From assembly GCF_029893085.1 (NCBI RefSeq), contig NZ_JARXWI010000008.1:62001-126000 (forward strand): a stretch of DNA of 64,000 nt, written 5' to 3'. A program made the translations under genes and the position numbers. Source of the stretch: Parabacteroides sp. PFB2-10 (lineage in GTDB: Bacteria; Bacteroidota; Bacteroidia; Bacteroidales; Tannerellaceae). Under the pieces are notes generated by a model. That model was not told where the DNA came from and did no database searches. It saw only the letters and a list, made by a program, of their open reading frames with translations. Shown here one piece after another: positions 18,130 through 26,704 of this stretch. Positions within the stretch are counted from its first letter, which is position 1; each line of letters starts with the position of its first letter.

Positions 18130-18465
18130 GGAGCCTCTAAATATATAAAAACTTGCAAGATTTTTTTTATGATCTGAACAGGTAAATTTAGCAGCTCGCA
18201 CCACCCGTCCCAACATTCTCTCATTTTCTAACCCAAGTTGGCAGGGTTGCAGATCGGTAAGTTCAGTTACCAATTCCCCATTCATCGGAAGGAGGGCTCT
18301 TTTATAAGCATTATATGCAACTATCGTTACAAGATTATACTGTTTATAGTAACGATCCGATTTATGTTAATCTGTTATTCCTTTCAAATCTATTACGCTT
18401 AATAGATCTACTATTTGTTTTATAATCTGCTGTCCGACAAATTTTATTTCACTATTTTTGCTCAT
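18130..18465 (-). pseudogene. remnant of an IS4-type transposase (DUF4372-like N-terminus)
   Basis: On the minus strand from about 18464, MSKNSEIKFVGQQIIKQIVD is followed after a stop by HKSDRYYKQYNL, the pattern of DUF4372, the N-terminal domain of IS4-family transposases (compare the family words SGQPLF and HQSDRYYK). Stops and shifts follow, and only scraps remain up to the lipoprotein gene. A 77-codon frame at 18052-18285 lies within this debris and is probably not a gene. This explains most of the 545-bp gap between the lipoprotein and radical SAM genes. Confidence 0.5.
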
Positions 18466-18600
18466 TAGGTAACTGAGTTTGCAGTAAAATTAAACTATCT
18501 ATAAAGGGCGAAACCAGAATGAAAGTATCCCTTTTCTTTTAGCTCTTAGAATTTAGTGCGACAATCGTGATTTATTGCAAATTATTTATATTGAAATCTA

Positions 18601-19950
18601 TCATATAGTTACATTAATCGATTTGCCAAATTTCATGAGCTTTGTATATGCTTTTAAAGCATATAACCATTCCATTTTTATTAATTCACATACTGCAGTT
18701 TCTATATTTGAGTCATCCATCAATCTTTCTGCTTGACAACCTCCTCCACATAAATACCTAGCCCAACAATTTGTGCATTTTTGATATTCGGAAAATAGTT
18801 GAGATTTGTATTTATCTCTCAGATTGTAATTTATGCCAGATATAGTGTCTCCCATTCTAGTCTCTATAAAGCTTAGCATGTTCTGACATGGGTAGTAATT
18901 ACCGCATTCATCTACGATCATTGCATTTCTGCCGGCTTCGCACCCAAAAAAACGAATTACATTGTTTTTAATAAATGCCAATTTTTGCGAGAAGGATGAG
19001 CAATTAATTTTTTCACCATGCTCTATCTTATTAATGAGATAATTCGTTATACTTTCTATTTCACTATTTAATGACAATAATCTATCTTTTGAAAATCTTG
19101 TATATTGAACATCGTTTGTGTTAGAACCCAATGTAAACTCATAGTCATAAACAACATCTAAACTCTCAAAGAATTTTACAGCGTCAATTAGATTCTCCAT
19201 CTGTGGATTGAAAGTTGCGCGTATATGCATCGATACATTATTCTCCTTTAGAAGTTTAATTTTTGCAATAACAGAAGAAAATGATTCTTTCCCATTTCTG
19301 AAAACACGATTAATATTATGTTGGGCATTACCATCTATGCTTAAAACCACATGAAATTCTTCTCTTTTCAGAAATTCTATGATAGATTGCTCAAGTAAAG
19401 TCCCATTGGTTGTCATAATGAATTTCACCTTTTTTGATTGTCTTTTGACTATGCCTTTTATTACATCTACGGCTTCCTTTATGAATTTTTTCCTCATCAA
19501 TGGCTCTCCACCAAAAAAGTAGATAGTGTAACATTCTACCTGGGGATAATTTTTCAACAAATCATTTGTAGCTTTAACTATAGTTTCTATAGATATAGAC
19601 CTGATCTCACTTTTTGATGTTGGTGCGAAACAGTATTTACATGCCATGTTACATCCATTTGTGGTGTTAATTGTAAGCATCGCATTATTTTGCTTGAAAT
19701 CAGAGTTCATAACAGGAAATACCAAGCGACCATTTAATGCAGAAGTGATTTCATCTGCCTTCTCTGATAGGATGTTATCATTGACTACTCCCATCTCACA
19801 TGCATCAAAATATGCTTCTATAGTTCTGTTAGTGAGTTGCTGAATAGAATTTCCTGGGAAATAAACATATTCATGTTGATCCACGGTGAACCTTACAAAA
19901 TTTGAAGGAGATAATAACTGATTCATATTATTAGTTTTAAAATATGACAA
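18601..19950 (-). CDS. radical SAM/SPASM peptide-modifying enzyme
   Basis: A 449-aa radical SAM protein. The cluster motif is C100-xxx-C104-xx-C107 in TTNGCNMACKYCFAP, followed by the SAM-binding FFGGEP. The C-terminal third is a SPASM domain with many Cys: FFGCEAGRNA, YYPCQNML, CTNCWARYLCGGGC and VCELIK. SPASM enzymes modify RiPP precursors or activate sulfatases; the anaerobic sulfatase-maturase type is less likely because seven GG precursors and a C39 exporter stand nearby. Bacteroidales GG systems with a dedicated radical SAM enzyme are a described type. The gene overlaps the upstream gene by 14 bp. Confidence 0.9.
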   Translation of the reverse strand: MSYFKTNNMNQLLSPSNFVRFTVDQHEYVYFPGNSIQQLTNRTIEAYFDACEMGVVNDNILSEKADEITSALNGRLVFPVMNSDFKQNNAMLTINTTNGCNMACKYCFAPTSKSEIRSISIETIVKATNDLLKNYPQVECYTIYFFGGEPLMRKKFIKEAVDVIKGIVKRQSKKVKFIMTTNGTLLEQSIIEFLKREEFHVVLSIDGNAQHNINRVFRNGKESFSSVIAKIKLLKENNVSMHIRATFNPQMENLIDAVKFFESLDVVYDYEFTLGSNTNDVQYTRFSKDRLLSLNSEIESITNYLINKIEHGEKINCSSFSQKLAFIKNNVIRFFGCEAGRNAMIVDECGNYYPCQNMLSFIETRMGDTISGINYNLRDKYKSQLFSEYQKCTNCWARYLCGGGCQAERLMDDSNIETAVCELIKMEWLYALKAYTKLMKFGKSINVTI

Positions 19951-20452
19951 CTTGTTGAGTTTCTCTATTAGCTGTTAAAAGGGGATAGTTATTTGACATA
20001 GTTATGTCGTTTTTTAGTACCCAATGGCAGTTTCTAATATTCCATTTGTAATGATGAACAGATAGCTCCCCCTCAGTTGTCTCGAAAAATGAATATCGCT
20101 CTTTCAGTTTTGAATAATCACCTTCTTTTTCATCCCAAAGGGCAAGTTCTATTCTATACTCAGAGAATAAAGGGGTATAATTTAAGCAATAGCTTTTAAC
20201 CCATTTGTATTCATCAGGACTCCACTGTAAAATTTCTTTTCTAGTTAAATACCCATCGCAATCATAGGTGTAATTGTATTTAAATTTTGGAGATAAATAT
20301 AATTTGTTGTCACTTTTCGAGTACACGATTTTTGATGTGACTACATCACCGCTTAACTCATAGTTATATGCATAGTTAGTATCTTGAACAAATGAGTTTG
20401 ACATATTCAAAAATATTGTCATGATTGTAATTTTGATAATTTCCATATTCAC
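19937..20452 (-). CDS. secreted DUF3836-like protein
   Basis: A 171-aa protein with a weak signal peptide (first 20-24 residues) and repeated Tyr/Trp-rich stretches of the type YDCDGYLTRKEI and YKWVKSYCL, resembling DUF3836 or RHS-like beta-hairpin repeats of Bacteroidetes. I am not sure of the family. It is the first gene of a two-gene operon with the radical SAM gene (14-bp overlap) and is preceded by one of the four TAAC-type promoters. Role unknown; because it appears exported, it is unlikely to assist the cytosolic enzyme directly. Confidence 0.6.
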   Translation of the reverse strand: MNMEIIKITIMTIFLNMSNSFVQDTNYAYNYELSGDVVTSKIVYSKSDNKLYLSPKFKYNYTYDCDGYLTRKEILQWSPDEYKWVKSYCLNYTPLFSEYRIELALWDEKEGDYSKLKERYSFFETTEGELSVHHYKWNIRNCHWVLKNDITMSNNYPLLTANRETQQVVIF

Positions 20453-20482
20453 TTAGTTTAATTGTTAGTAAAATGTTATATG

Positions 20483-20538
20483 CAAATTTAATTCTATTTG
20501 ACTTTTGAGCTTGTTAATCAAACGTTATTTGTATGTTA
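20483..20538 (-). promoter_or_regulatory. TAAC-type regulated promoter of the DUF/radical SAM operon
   Basis: On the minus strand three TAAC boxes stand at exact 11-bp steps (plus-strand GTTA at 20513, 20524 and 20535), then 22 bp, then TAAATTTG (20483-20490), a perfect -7 box. The boxes take the place of a -33 element. Direct repeats at 11-bp steps are typical of OmpR/PhoB-type regulators. Confidence 0.8.
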
Positions 20539-21873
20539 ATTTAATGGCTTGCCTAATAGTGTGAAAAATGAATAAAAATCTAAAATCTTACACTTCAATA
20601 GATATGTATATTTCGCCTGAGATTGTTGAGATAAGGCGTCTCCAAGTTTCATTTTTATTTCGTTGTATTCATAAATAGAAGATTTACCAGAAGCATACTT
20701 TTCTTGTGCATATCTATGCGCTTCTTGATTTGCTTTTACCGCATCAGATGTCATTTTATATTTTTCAAAAGCAGAAATTGCGTCTAAATGCGCTTGTTCT
20801 ATCTCTTTATATAGTTTCATTTTTTCATTTTCATATGTCAGTACGGCCTTGTTGTGCTCTACTTTGGCAGTTTTTATTTTGTTACGTGTAGAAAAACGGT
20901 CAAATAGAGGAATGCTAACTGTGATATATAGACTGTTTTGAATGTTATTCCTCATTTGATAGTTAAAGGATTCATTAGTAGTACCACTTTGATGATAGTA
21001 TCCTGAGTTAATACCGCCACCTAAATAAACCATAGGATAATACCCTGATTTTGCAATTTTTATGCTCTGCTTGCTACTTTCTGCACTGAAGTATGCATAC
21101 TTGATTTGTGGCATACAGTCTAATGCTGTATAATAGGTACTTTCTATTTTCATTGTATCTAGAAGGTTTAGAGTCTCTTCTATGGCTTCAACGTCAAATT
21201 GTTCGAAATCTCTAAGTTCCATTATTTGTAGAAGATCTAAATAAGATAGCCTTAATGTATTTTTTGCTTCAGTCGCGACTAACTTGTCATTAGCCAATTG
21301 GGCTCTAATATCAAATAGGTCTGATTTTGGACTTTTACCGTTCTCTATCAAAAATGTTGTTTTTTTTTCTTGTTCTTCAGTTAATACAATTTGCTCTTGT
21401 GCTATCCTACATATTTCTTTGTTCAATAGTATCTGAAAATAATTACTTGTGACTCTAAGTGAAATATCATTTTCAATAAATTGGATATTTGACTCCTGTG
21501 CTAATAGGCTGTATTTGTTTTTAGCCAATGATGCAGCTGTCTTAAATCCGTCAAATATTGGAACTTCTATACTTAAAGAAAACATAGTGCTATTAATATT
21601 AGTGTCATCGTAAACATTATCGCGATTTAAAGAGCGTCCAAAACCATATTTTTGACTGCTTTCTCCGTATAAACATGGTAAGAAATTGTTTTTAAGTGAA
21701 TTTCTCTCAATTTGTAAGATCTTCTTCTCATTCATGCTTTGCTTGATATCCATATTATGTGAGATGGCGTACTCAATACACTGCTCTAAAGTCCATGTGT
21801 TCTGAGCTTTTACTTCCTCATCCATGAAAAAGGAGAAATAAGTTGCTAGTGAAATAATTAGCATTAATCTCAT
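20536..21873 (-). CDS. TolC-family outer membrane channel
   Basis: A 445-aa TolC-type protein with a signal peptide (MRLMLIISLATYFSFF) and two long helical OEP repeats; typical words are WTLEQCIEYAISHNMDI near the start and SIPLFDRFSTRNKIKTAK near residue 320. It would form the outer-membrane exit of the type I export machine. It follows the C39 ABC gene by 88 bp on the same strand. Its stop codon coincides with the outermost TAAC box of the next promoter. Confidence 0.9.
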   Translation of the reverse strand: MRLMLIISLATYFSFFMDEEVKAQNTWTLEQCIEYAISHNMDIKQSMNEKKILQIERNSLKNNFLPCLYGESSQKYGFGRSLNRDNVYDDTNINSTMFSLSIEVPIFDGFKTAASLAKNKYSLLAQESNIQFIENDISLRVTSNYFQILLNKEICRIAQEQIVLTEEQEKKTTFLIENGKSPKSDLFDIRAQLANDKLVATEAKNTLRLSYLDLLQIMELRDFEQFDVEAIEETLNLLDTMKIESTYYTALDCMPQIKYAYFSAESSKQSIKIAKSGYYPMVYLGGGINSGYYHQSGTTNESFNYQMRNNIQNSLYITVSIPLFDRFSTRNKIKTAKVEHNKAVLTYENEKMKLYKEIEQAHLDAISAFEKYKMTSDAVKANQEAHRYAQEKYASGKSSIYEYNEIKMKLGDALSQQSQAKYTYLLKCKILDFYSFFTLLGKPLN

Positions 21874-21960
21874 TATATTTTTTCTATTTATTATTTATTA
21901 TTTTGTTCCAAAATATATTCTCAATGATATTAATAATGTTAGTATCTCATTAATATTCAG

Positions 21961-24129
21961 TCAGTCGATTTCATCATACTGTTCTCTCCATAACTTACTG
22001 TAGATACCATCATCCCTTTTGATGAGTTCAGAATGTATACCAGTTTCTACAAGAGTTCCTTCTTTGATGACAATAATAGAGTTTGCATTTTTAACCGTGC
22101 TCAGCCTGTGTGCTATAACTATAATTGTTTTACCTTGTTTTGCTAGGTCTTCTAGGGTGCGTTTAACAAAACGTTCAGAAACTGAATCCAGAGACGAGGT
22201 TGCCTCATCAAAGATTAAAATCTCAGGTTCTTTATAAAGAGCACGTGCAATGGCAATTCTTTGCTGTTCTCCTCCTGATAGTGAAGCTCCATGTTCCCCA
22301 ATGATAGTCATAAGACCGTTAGGAAGCCGTTCAATAAAATCTTTCAGTCCCAGCTGCTCGATTAAGTCCATTACTCGTTTTATATTGGGTTGTAAATCTC
22401 CTAATGCAATATTATCAATAATTGTACCTGCAAATAATTCAACTTTTTGTGGTACTGTTCCTATAAAACGCCGAAGGCTTCGATTGTCAATCTGAGCAAT
22501 ATCATAATTGCCAATACGAATATGCCCAGATTGGATTGGGTATATATTCTGTAATAAAGAGACTAAGGTCGTCTTACCAGATCCACTTTCTCCTATCACA
22601 GCAGTTGTTTCTCCCTTTTTAATTTGTAGGTTTAACGACTTAAAAACTTCTTTTCGAGATCCATATCTAAAATTAACGTTTTCGAAGATAATGTCTTCTA
22701 TCATTTGAGGTTCAAGTCTGATTTTTTCGTTCTCAGTCTGTTCTCGCTCTAAATCCATAATTTGGAATAAACGATCAGCAGCGATTAGAGCGTCTTGAAT
22801 GTCCTTATTTGAAGAAATTAAGGAGCCAATAGGAGAAATTACATAACTAATCAAAGAATAAAATATTATTAGCGTTCCTGGAGTTAATTCTTGATTAATG
22901 ACGAAGATACTACCTAGCCATAATACAGCAATAGTAATGCCGGTTGAAACAAATCCTATACCACCTTGTGCTATTATTACACCATACATGCTTTTATATG
23001 TATTTTTTAGCAAGTGCACAAAACGTGTTTCGGTTTTAAGATTAGCATAGCTTTCTACGCCGAAGCGCTTAATTGTTGATATCGAGTTTATTGACTCAAC
23101 TAATTGGGATTCCAATTCAGCACTACTCTCCATAATGCCTCGTTGATATTTTCTATTCAAACGATTGAAAGCCCAAAATATCACAAGGAATAACGGAGCT
23201 GAAAAGAGAGTAATTAAGGCTAATTTCCAAGAATATACTACCATTAGACACATAGTAAAAACTAAGATCATTGTATTTACGACTAAATCAAGTGAGACAT
23301 TATTAATGAAGGATCGTATTTTCATGGCATCATTGACTCTTGAAATAATTTCTCCTACGCGCATCGTATCAAAAAACTGTTGTGGTAATGTCAATAGGTG
23401 TTTGTAATATCCAAGAATAAGTGTAGCATCAATTCGTTGTCCTGTTTTTAAGGCCAGTATACTCTTCATAGCTCCAATGAAAGTGCGTAATAGCAAAATT
23501 ATGACCATAATGACTCCCATTAAGTTAAGTAAATTAATGTTTTTATCAACAAGTACATAATCAGTTATTTTCCCTACATATACAGACGTGGACAGCCCTA
23601 AAAGGCTATATATCAGTGCTCCGAATGCAGCTTGAAGCATTACACTTTTGTGTGGAGCAAGTAGTGATATAAATTTACGAGTAATACTCGTTTTATGATT
23701 CCCTTTCTGAAACGATTTTTCAGGCTCCATTAAAATGAGTATCCCAGTCCATTCCTTTTTAAATTCATCATATGTCTTTTTATGCATCCGGCCATCTCCG
23801 GGATCCATACAAATTATATGTGTTTTTGTTACTTTGTAGATTACAACGAAATGGTGTAACTCTTCTTTTACTATAACGTGTGCAACTAACGGTTTAGGTA
23901 CTATCTTTAATGCTTCAAACTCTGCACGTACTCCTTTAGCTGTTAACCCTAACCTGTTTGCGGCTTCTATTAATCCCAAAACATTAGTCCCTTTTTGGTC
24001 AGTATATGCATATTGACGTATTCGAGAGACAGGAAATTGCAATCCATAATACGCACATACTGACGACAAACAAGCTGCGCCACAGTCCGTTATATCGTGT
24101 TGTTTGATTTTTATGCCTTTTTTATACAT
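21961..24129 (-). CDS. C39 peptidase-containing ABC exporter
   Basis: A 722-aa bacteriocin-type exporter. Residues 1-130 form a C39 peptidase that cuts after Gly-Gly: Cys16 in TDCGAACLSS, His93 in LHHFVV, Asp109 in MDPGDG. All three catalytic residues are intact. Six membrane helices follow (about 165-440), then the ATPase with Walker A GESGSGKTTL, signature LSGGEQQRIA and Walker B LIFDEATSSLD. It cuts leaders and drives the cores across the inner membrane. It lies 10 bp downstream of the HlyD gene. The seven GG precursors nearby are its obvious substrates. Confidence 0.95.
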   Translation of the reverse strand: MYKKGIKIKQHDITDCGAACLSSVCAYYGLQFPVSRIRQYAYTDQKGTNVLGLIEAANRLGLTAKGVRAEFEALKIVPKPLVAHVIVKEELHHFVVIYKVTKTHIICMDPGDGRMHKKTYDEFKKEWTGILILMEPEKSFQKGNHKTSITRKFISLLAPHKSVMLQAAFGALIYSLLGLSTSVYVGKITDYVLVDKNINLLNLMGVIMVIILLLRTFIGAMKSILALKTGQRIDATLILGYYKHLLTLPQQFFDTMRVGEIISRVNDAMKIRSFINNVSLDLVVNTMILVFTMCLMVVYSWKLALITLFSAPLFLVIFWAFNRLNRKYQRGIMESSAELESQLVESINSISTIKRFGVESYANLKTETRFVHLLKNTYKSMYGVIIAQGGIGFVSTGITIAVLWLGSIFVINQELTPGTLIIFYSLISYVISPIGSLISSNKDIQDALIAADRLFQIMDLEREQTENEKIRLEPQMIEDIIFENVNFRYGSRKEVFKSLNLQIKKGETTAVIGESGSGKTTLVSLLQNIYPIQSGHIRIGNYDIAQIDNRSLRRFIGTVPQKVELFAGTIIDNIALGDLQPNIKRVMDLIEQLGLKDFIERLPNGLMTIIGEHGASLSGGEQQRIAIARALYKEPEILIFDEATSSLDSVSERFVKRTLEDLAKQGKTIIVIAHRLSTVKNANSIIVIKEGTLVETGIHSELIKRDDGIYSKLWREQYDEID

Positions 24130-24139
24130 TTTTTGATTA

Positions 24140-25315
24140 TTATTTTTTAGTGTTTTCTGCGATCATAGTCTCAGTGTCATACGTTCTTGGGTTAATCCAA
24201 TCGTCAATACTCTGATATAATAAATCAAATAATGATCTGCGTGTCACAATAAAATGCGCACTTACTGTCATCCCTTTTTTTAAATTTCCTTTTATGCCAT
24301 TTTTAAGCAATAGATAATCTCGCTCTATTTCACATTTTATTTTGTAGAAAGAATTGCCTTGATTGTCTATTAGAAAATCAGATGATATTTCTTTTACTTT
24401 ACCAGAGAGCGTCCCCCACTGATTATAATTGAAGGATTCAACTTGCACATTAATCGGCATGTCAATTGCCAAGAATCCGATATCACGTGGCGTTACATAT
24501 ACCTCTAAACATAATGTAGAGTCAGGACTAATAACAGCCAAGGATTGCCCTGCTTGTATGCTACTTCCTCTATATATACCTGAGAATTGGTCAATAGTTC
24601 CATATACAGGACTTTTAATGATATACATTTCTTTTTCTCTCTCTTCTTGATTTAAGATGGAAGCTATTTCGCCTTGTAAGTTTTGATAATTATTTAAATC
24701 TATTTGCCAATTGTTTAGATGGCTTTGTATTAATGATTCCAGTTCATTTTGTTGTGTTTGGTGCTGATAGTAGTATTTATCGTATTCTTCTTCTGATATA
24801 ACATCTTTTTCATAGAGTACTTTATTTCGGTTGTATTCTTTTTTCGCTTGTGCAACTGATGTTTCTAACTCTGTTCTTTTCTTGATAAAGTAAGCAAATT
24901 CTTGTTGCCTAGTAGGTGATCTAAACACGGTTGGAGATTCTCCCTCTACTAAATATAATAAGTCATTGATATGTTCAACACAATCCTTTAGCCTCTTTGA
25001 TTGATAATTTATCTTAGATTCAGAATTATTGGTTCTAAACATTAAAATCACATCTCCTTTATTAACTTTCTCTCCTTCACGCACGTATACAGAATCTACC
25101 AACTCAGTTATAGAAGATTTTATCTCTGTTTTTTCTGCAACAGGTCTAACAACTCCATTGCCTTGAATTGAGATATCTACATATATGAACGGTAAAGCGA
25201 CAATCGCTCCTACGATCGCTCCCAATGCTATCCAATAAATTATTTGTGATTTTGTCGTATGCTGATAGACATAGGACTCAATACTATTTTCTACCCATTC
25301 ATTCGGTAATAACAT
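24140..25315 (-). CDS. HlyD-family periplasmic adaptor
   Basis: A 391-aa membrane fusion protein: cytosolic N-terminus, one membrane helix (about residues 26-47), a lipoyl/barrel-sandwich half-motif near VDSVYVREGEKVNKGDVILM, a long coiled-coil hairpin (about 95-215), the second lipoyl half (SPVYGTIDQFSGIYRGSSI) and a beta-barrel. It bridges the ABC exporter and the TolC channel. First gene of the exporter operon HlyD-ABC-TolC and preceded by a TAAC-type promoter. Confidence 0.92.
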   Translation of the reverse strand: MLLPNEWVENSIESYVYQHTTKSQIIYWIALGAIVGAIVALPFIYVDISIQGNGVVRPVAEKTEIKSSITELVDSVYVREGEKVNKGDVILMFRTNNSESKINYQSKRLKDCVEHINDLLYLVEGESPTVFRSPTRQQEFAYFIKKRTELETSVAQAKKEYNRNKVLYEKDVISEEEYDKYYYQHQTQQNELESLIQSHLNNWQIDLNNYQNLQGEIASILNQEEREKEMYIIKSPVYGTIDQFSGIYRGSSIQAGQSLAVISPDSTLCLEVYVTPRDIGFLAIDMPINVQVESFNYNQWGTLSGKVKEISSDFLIDNQGNSFYKIKCEIERDYLLLKNGIKGNLKKGMTVSAHFIVTRRSLFDLLYQSIDDWINPRTYDTETMIAENTKK

Positions 25316-25358
25316 ATCTTATAGATTTATATTGTATTCTTCATTTGATATTGCAAGG

Positions 25359-25414
25359 CAAAGCTAAATGAATATGAAAAAAGTGTAAGTTATCGCCATG
25401 TTAACGTTATGTTA
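25359..25414 (-). promoter_or_regulatory. TAAC-type regulated promoter of the exporter operon
   Basis: Plus-strand GTTA at 25389, 25400 and 25411 gives three minus-strand TAAC boxes at 11-bp steps. After 22 bp comes TAGCTTTG (25359-25366). Same geometry as at 20483, 26352 and 29755. Confidence 0.8.
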
Positions 25415-25671
25415 TCTTACAAGCGAACTTTTGTTATCGTCCTTTCCTACAACCCGACATACGGTTCCATACTAAAACGGCCCCTTACTCACGATACAAT
25501 TTTATGATAACAATCCATTATGAACACTTAAGTGATATTCACTAGACTTCATATAAAAGCTATAACTAAGAAACTTCATTCCACGTACGTAATCAACTAC
25601 CGTCTTTTCATCATTCACATGCAGGTAAAGATTGCACTACCAAGTTTTCAATCATGCACGGAACACTAAAA

Positions 25672-25702
25672 AAGCCATCCTTAATAAAAGAACGGCTTTC
25701 TT
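25672..25702 (-). terminator. terminator after precursor operon E-F-G
   Basis: On the minus strand AAGCC...GGCTTTTTT encloses TTTTATTAA with further G-T and A-T pairs. It lies about 35 bp past the stop of precursor G, separating it from the exporter promoter. The remaining 250 bp up to that promoter hold nothing I can identify. Confidence 0.6.
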
Positions 25703-25734
25703 GATAGATGCTTTAATCGGAATAAATCTGCAAT

Positions 25735-25851
25735 TTATGTTTCAATAAAAAATGTGGCTGAACATCTGGATTGAAATAAGGTAGCATTACTGCTTATATA
25801 AAAACCTCCATAAATATTCATGGCCTCGTTTTGTGTCAATGGTTTGAACAT
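25735..25851 (-). CDS. double-glycine peptide precursor G (38 aa)
   Basis: A short leader MFKPLTQNEAMNIYGG followed by a 22-residue core FYISSNATLFQSRCSATFFI ending ET. The core has aromatic residues, several Ser/Thr and one central Cys. The gene lies 9 bp after precursor F on the same strand. The leader is shorter than in the other precursors but keeps the hydrophobic residue before GG. Called from its GG leader and position; activity of the product unknown. Confidence 0.7.
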   Translation of the reverse strand: MFKPLTQNEAMNIYGGFYISSNATLFQSRCSATFFIET

Positions 25852-25860
25852 AATACTGAT

Positions 25861-25989
25861 TTAGCGTGCTATACAATCGTACTTTTCTCCGTTTTCCAAC
25901 TTCCAGATTTCATTCGTCATTGAATTTCCTCCAAAAATGACTTCAGCATCCTCTGTTGTTAAGCATGACATAACTTTGAACTTTTTCAT
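25861..25989 (-). CDS. double-glycine peptide precursor F (42 aa)
   Basis: Leader MKKFKVMSCLTTEDAEVIF plus GG, then a 21-residue core NSMTNEIWKLENGEKYDCIA ending R. The core shares a WK-xx-NG-xxxx-C-x-A pattern with precursor E. Start ATG at 25989; the next precursor follows after 9 bp. Upstream, 214 bp separate it from E; that gap contains no further GG frame that I can find. Confidence 0.75.
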   Translation of the reverse strand: MKKFKVMSCLTTEDAEVIFGGNSMTNEIWKLENGEKYDCIAR

Positions 25990-26203
25990 ACTGATAAAAT
26001 TTAATAATTTAACATTTCTTGAATTGATAATAATCTCCAATCTTGGACTACTCCAAGAATCTTGTTTAATCCTTGTTTTTTATACTAGAGTTTTTTCATC
26101 CTGTGACCTCTTTTTTTCGGGAATTCAGTTCTTTCAAAACTCCATTTTTTTGATTTTTAATGTTTGACATATTTGACTATCTCGTAGTTTTAGATGTTAT
26201 ATG

Positions 26204-26311
26204 TTAAGCTTCACACACTCGTGTATCTTTACCATTGATTACCATAATTTTCCAAGCGCCGCCAAAAGTTAACTCTAAATCTGTTTTTTGTAGTTCTTCA
26301 AAATGTTTCAT
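26204..26311 (-). CDS. double-glycine peptide precursor E (35 aa)
   Basis: Leader MKHFEELQKTDLELTFGG, then a 17-residue core AWKIMVINGKDTRVCEA. It is the smallest gene in the cluster and the first behind a TAAC-type promoter (start codon 41 bp downstream of the -7 box). The core pattern WK...NG....C.A recurs in F. One Cys only. The strength of the case comes from the regulated promoter, the GG leader and two further precursors in line. Confidence 0.75.
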   Translation of the reverse strand: MKHFEELQKTDLELTFGGAWKIMVINGKDTRVCEA

Positions 26312-26351
26312 AACTAAAAATATTAAATTGTTTGTATTAAATTTGATACCA

Positions 26352-26407
26352 CAAAAATAGCCTCCATCTCACTTCAGGTATGTTATCTGATAGTTAATGA
26401 TAGGTTA
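26352..26407 (-). promoter_or_regulatory. TAAC-type regulated promoter of precursor operon E-F-G
   Basis: Plus-strand GTTA at 26382, 26393 and 26404 (11-bp steps), 22 bp, then minus-strand TATTTTTG (26352-26359). It drives the precursor genes and lies 300 bp from the divergent kinase gene. Confidence 0.82.
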
Positions 26408-26680
26408 TTGTTGGAAGCACATTTTAGTGAAAAAGCATACTTGTAGATTTGTATTCAAATAAATTTGTAAGAAATAACAGTTTGCAAGTAGATTGTTGTT
26501 CTCTAAATATATGACTTGTGCTTCTTCCTGGAAACAGTTAAATAAGTTCAATACAGCATATTAGAGTATGTTTGTTTTCACGTAGTTATGTAACAGTATA
26601 TCGACTATTCTACTAAAGTATTAGATACAGAAAAGAATTTCCTTTAAATGTGAACATGAGGTTAATACGAAAAAAAAGGC

Positions 26681-26688
26681 TAAATTTG
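26681..26688 (+). promoter_or_regulatory. -7 box TAAATTTG of the two-component operon
   Basis: A perfect TAnnTTTG match 16 bp before the kinase start codon. No TTTG -33 box and no TAAC triplet are seen here, so the regulator pair does not appear to use the same switch. The 270 bp between this and the divergent promoter hold nothing else recognisable. Confidence 0.5.
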
Positions 26689-26704
26689 TCCTAAAAGAAC
26701 ATCT

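Noticed and set aside
18052-18285. 77-codon frame directly before the lipoprotein gene with an ATGA overlap
   Set aside because: Its sequence lies in debris of an IS4-type transposase, has no plausible RBS or family, and its end coincides with the short repeat also found before precursor C.
19937-20452. GG precursor reading of the 171-aa protein
   Set aside because: No GG motif follows a leader-like start; the N-terminus is signal-peptide-like instead.
25937-26167. 76-codon plus-strand frame
   Set aside because: Antisense to precursor F and the gap before it; no RBS, and the minus strand holds the GG genes.
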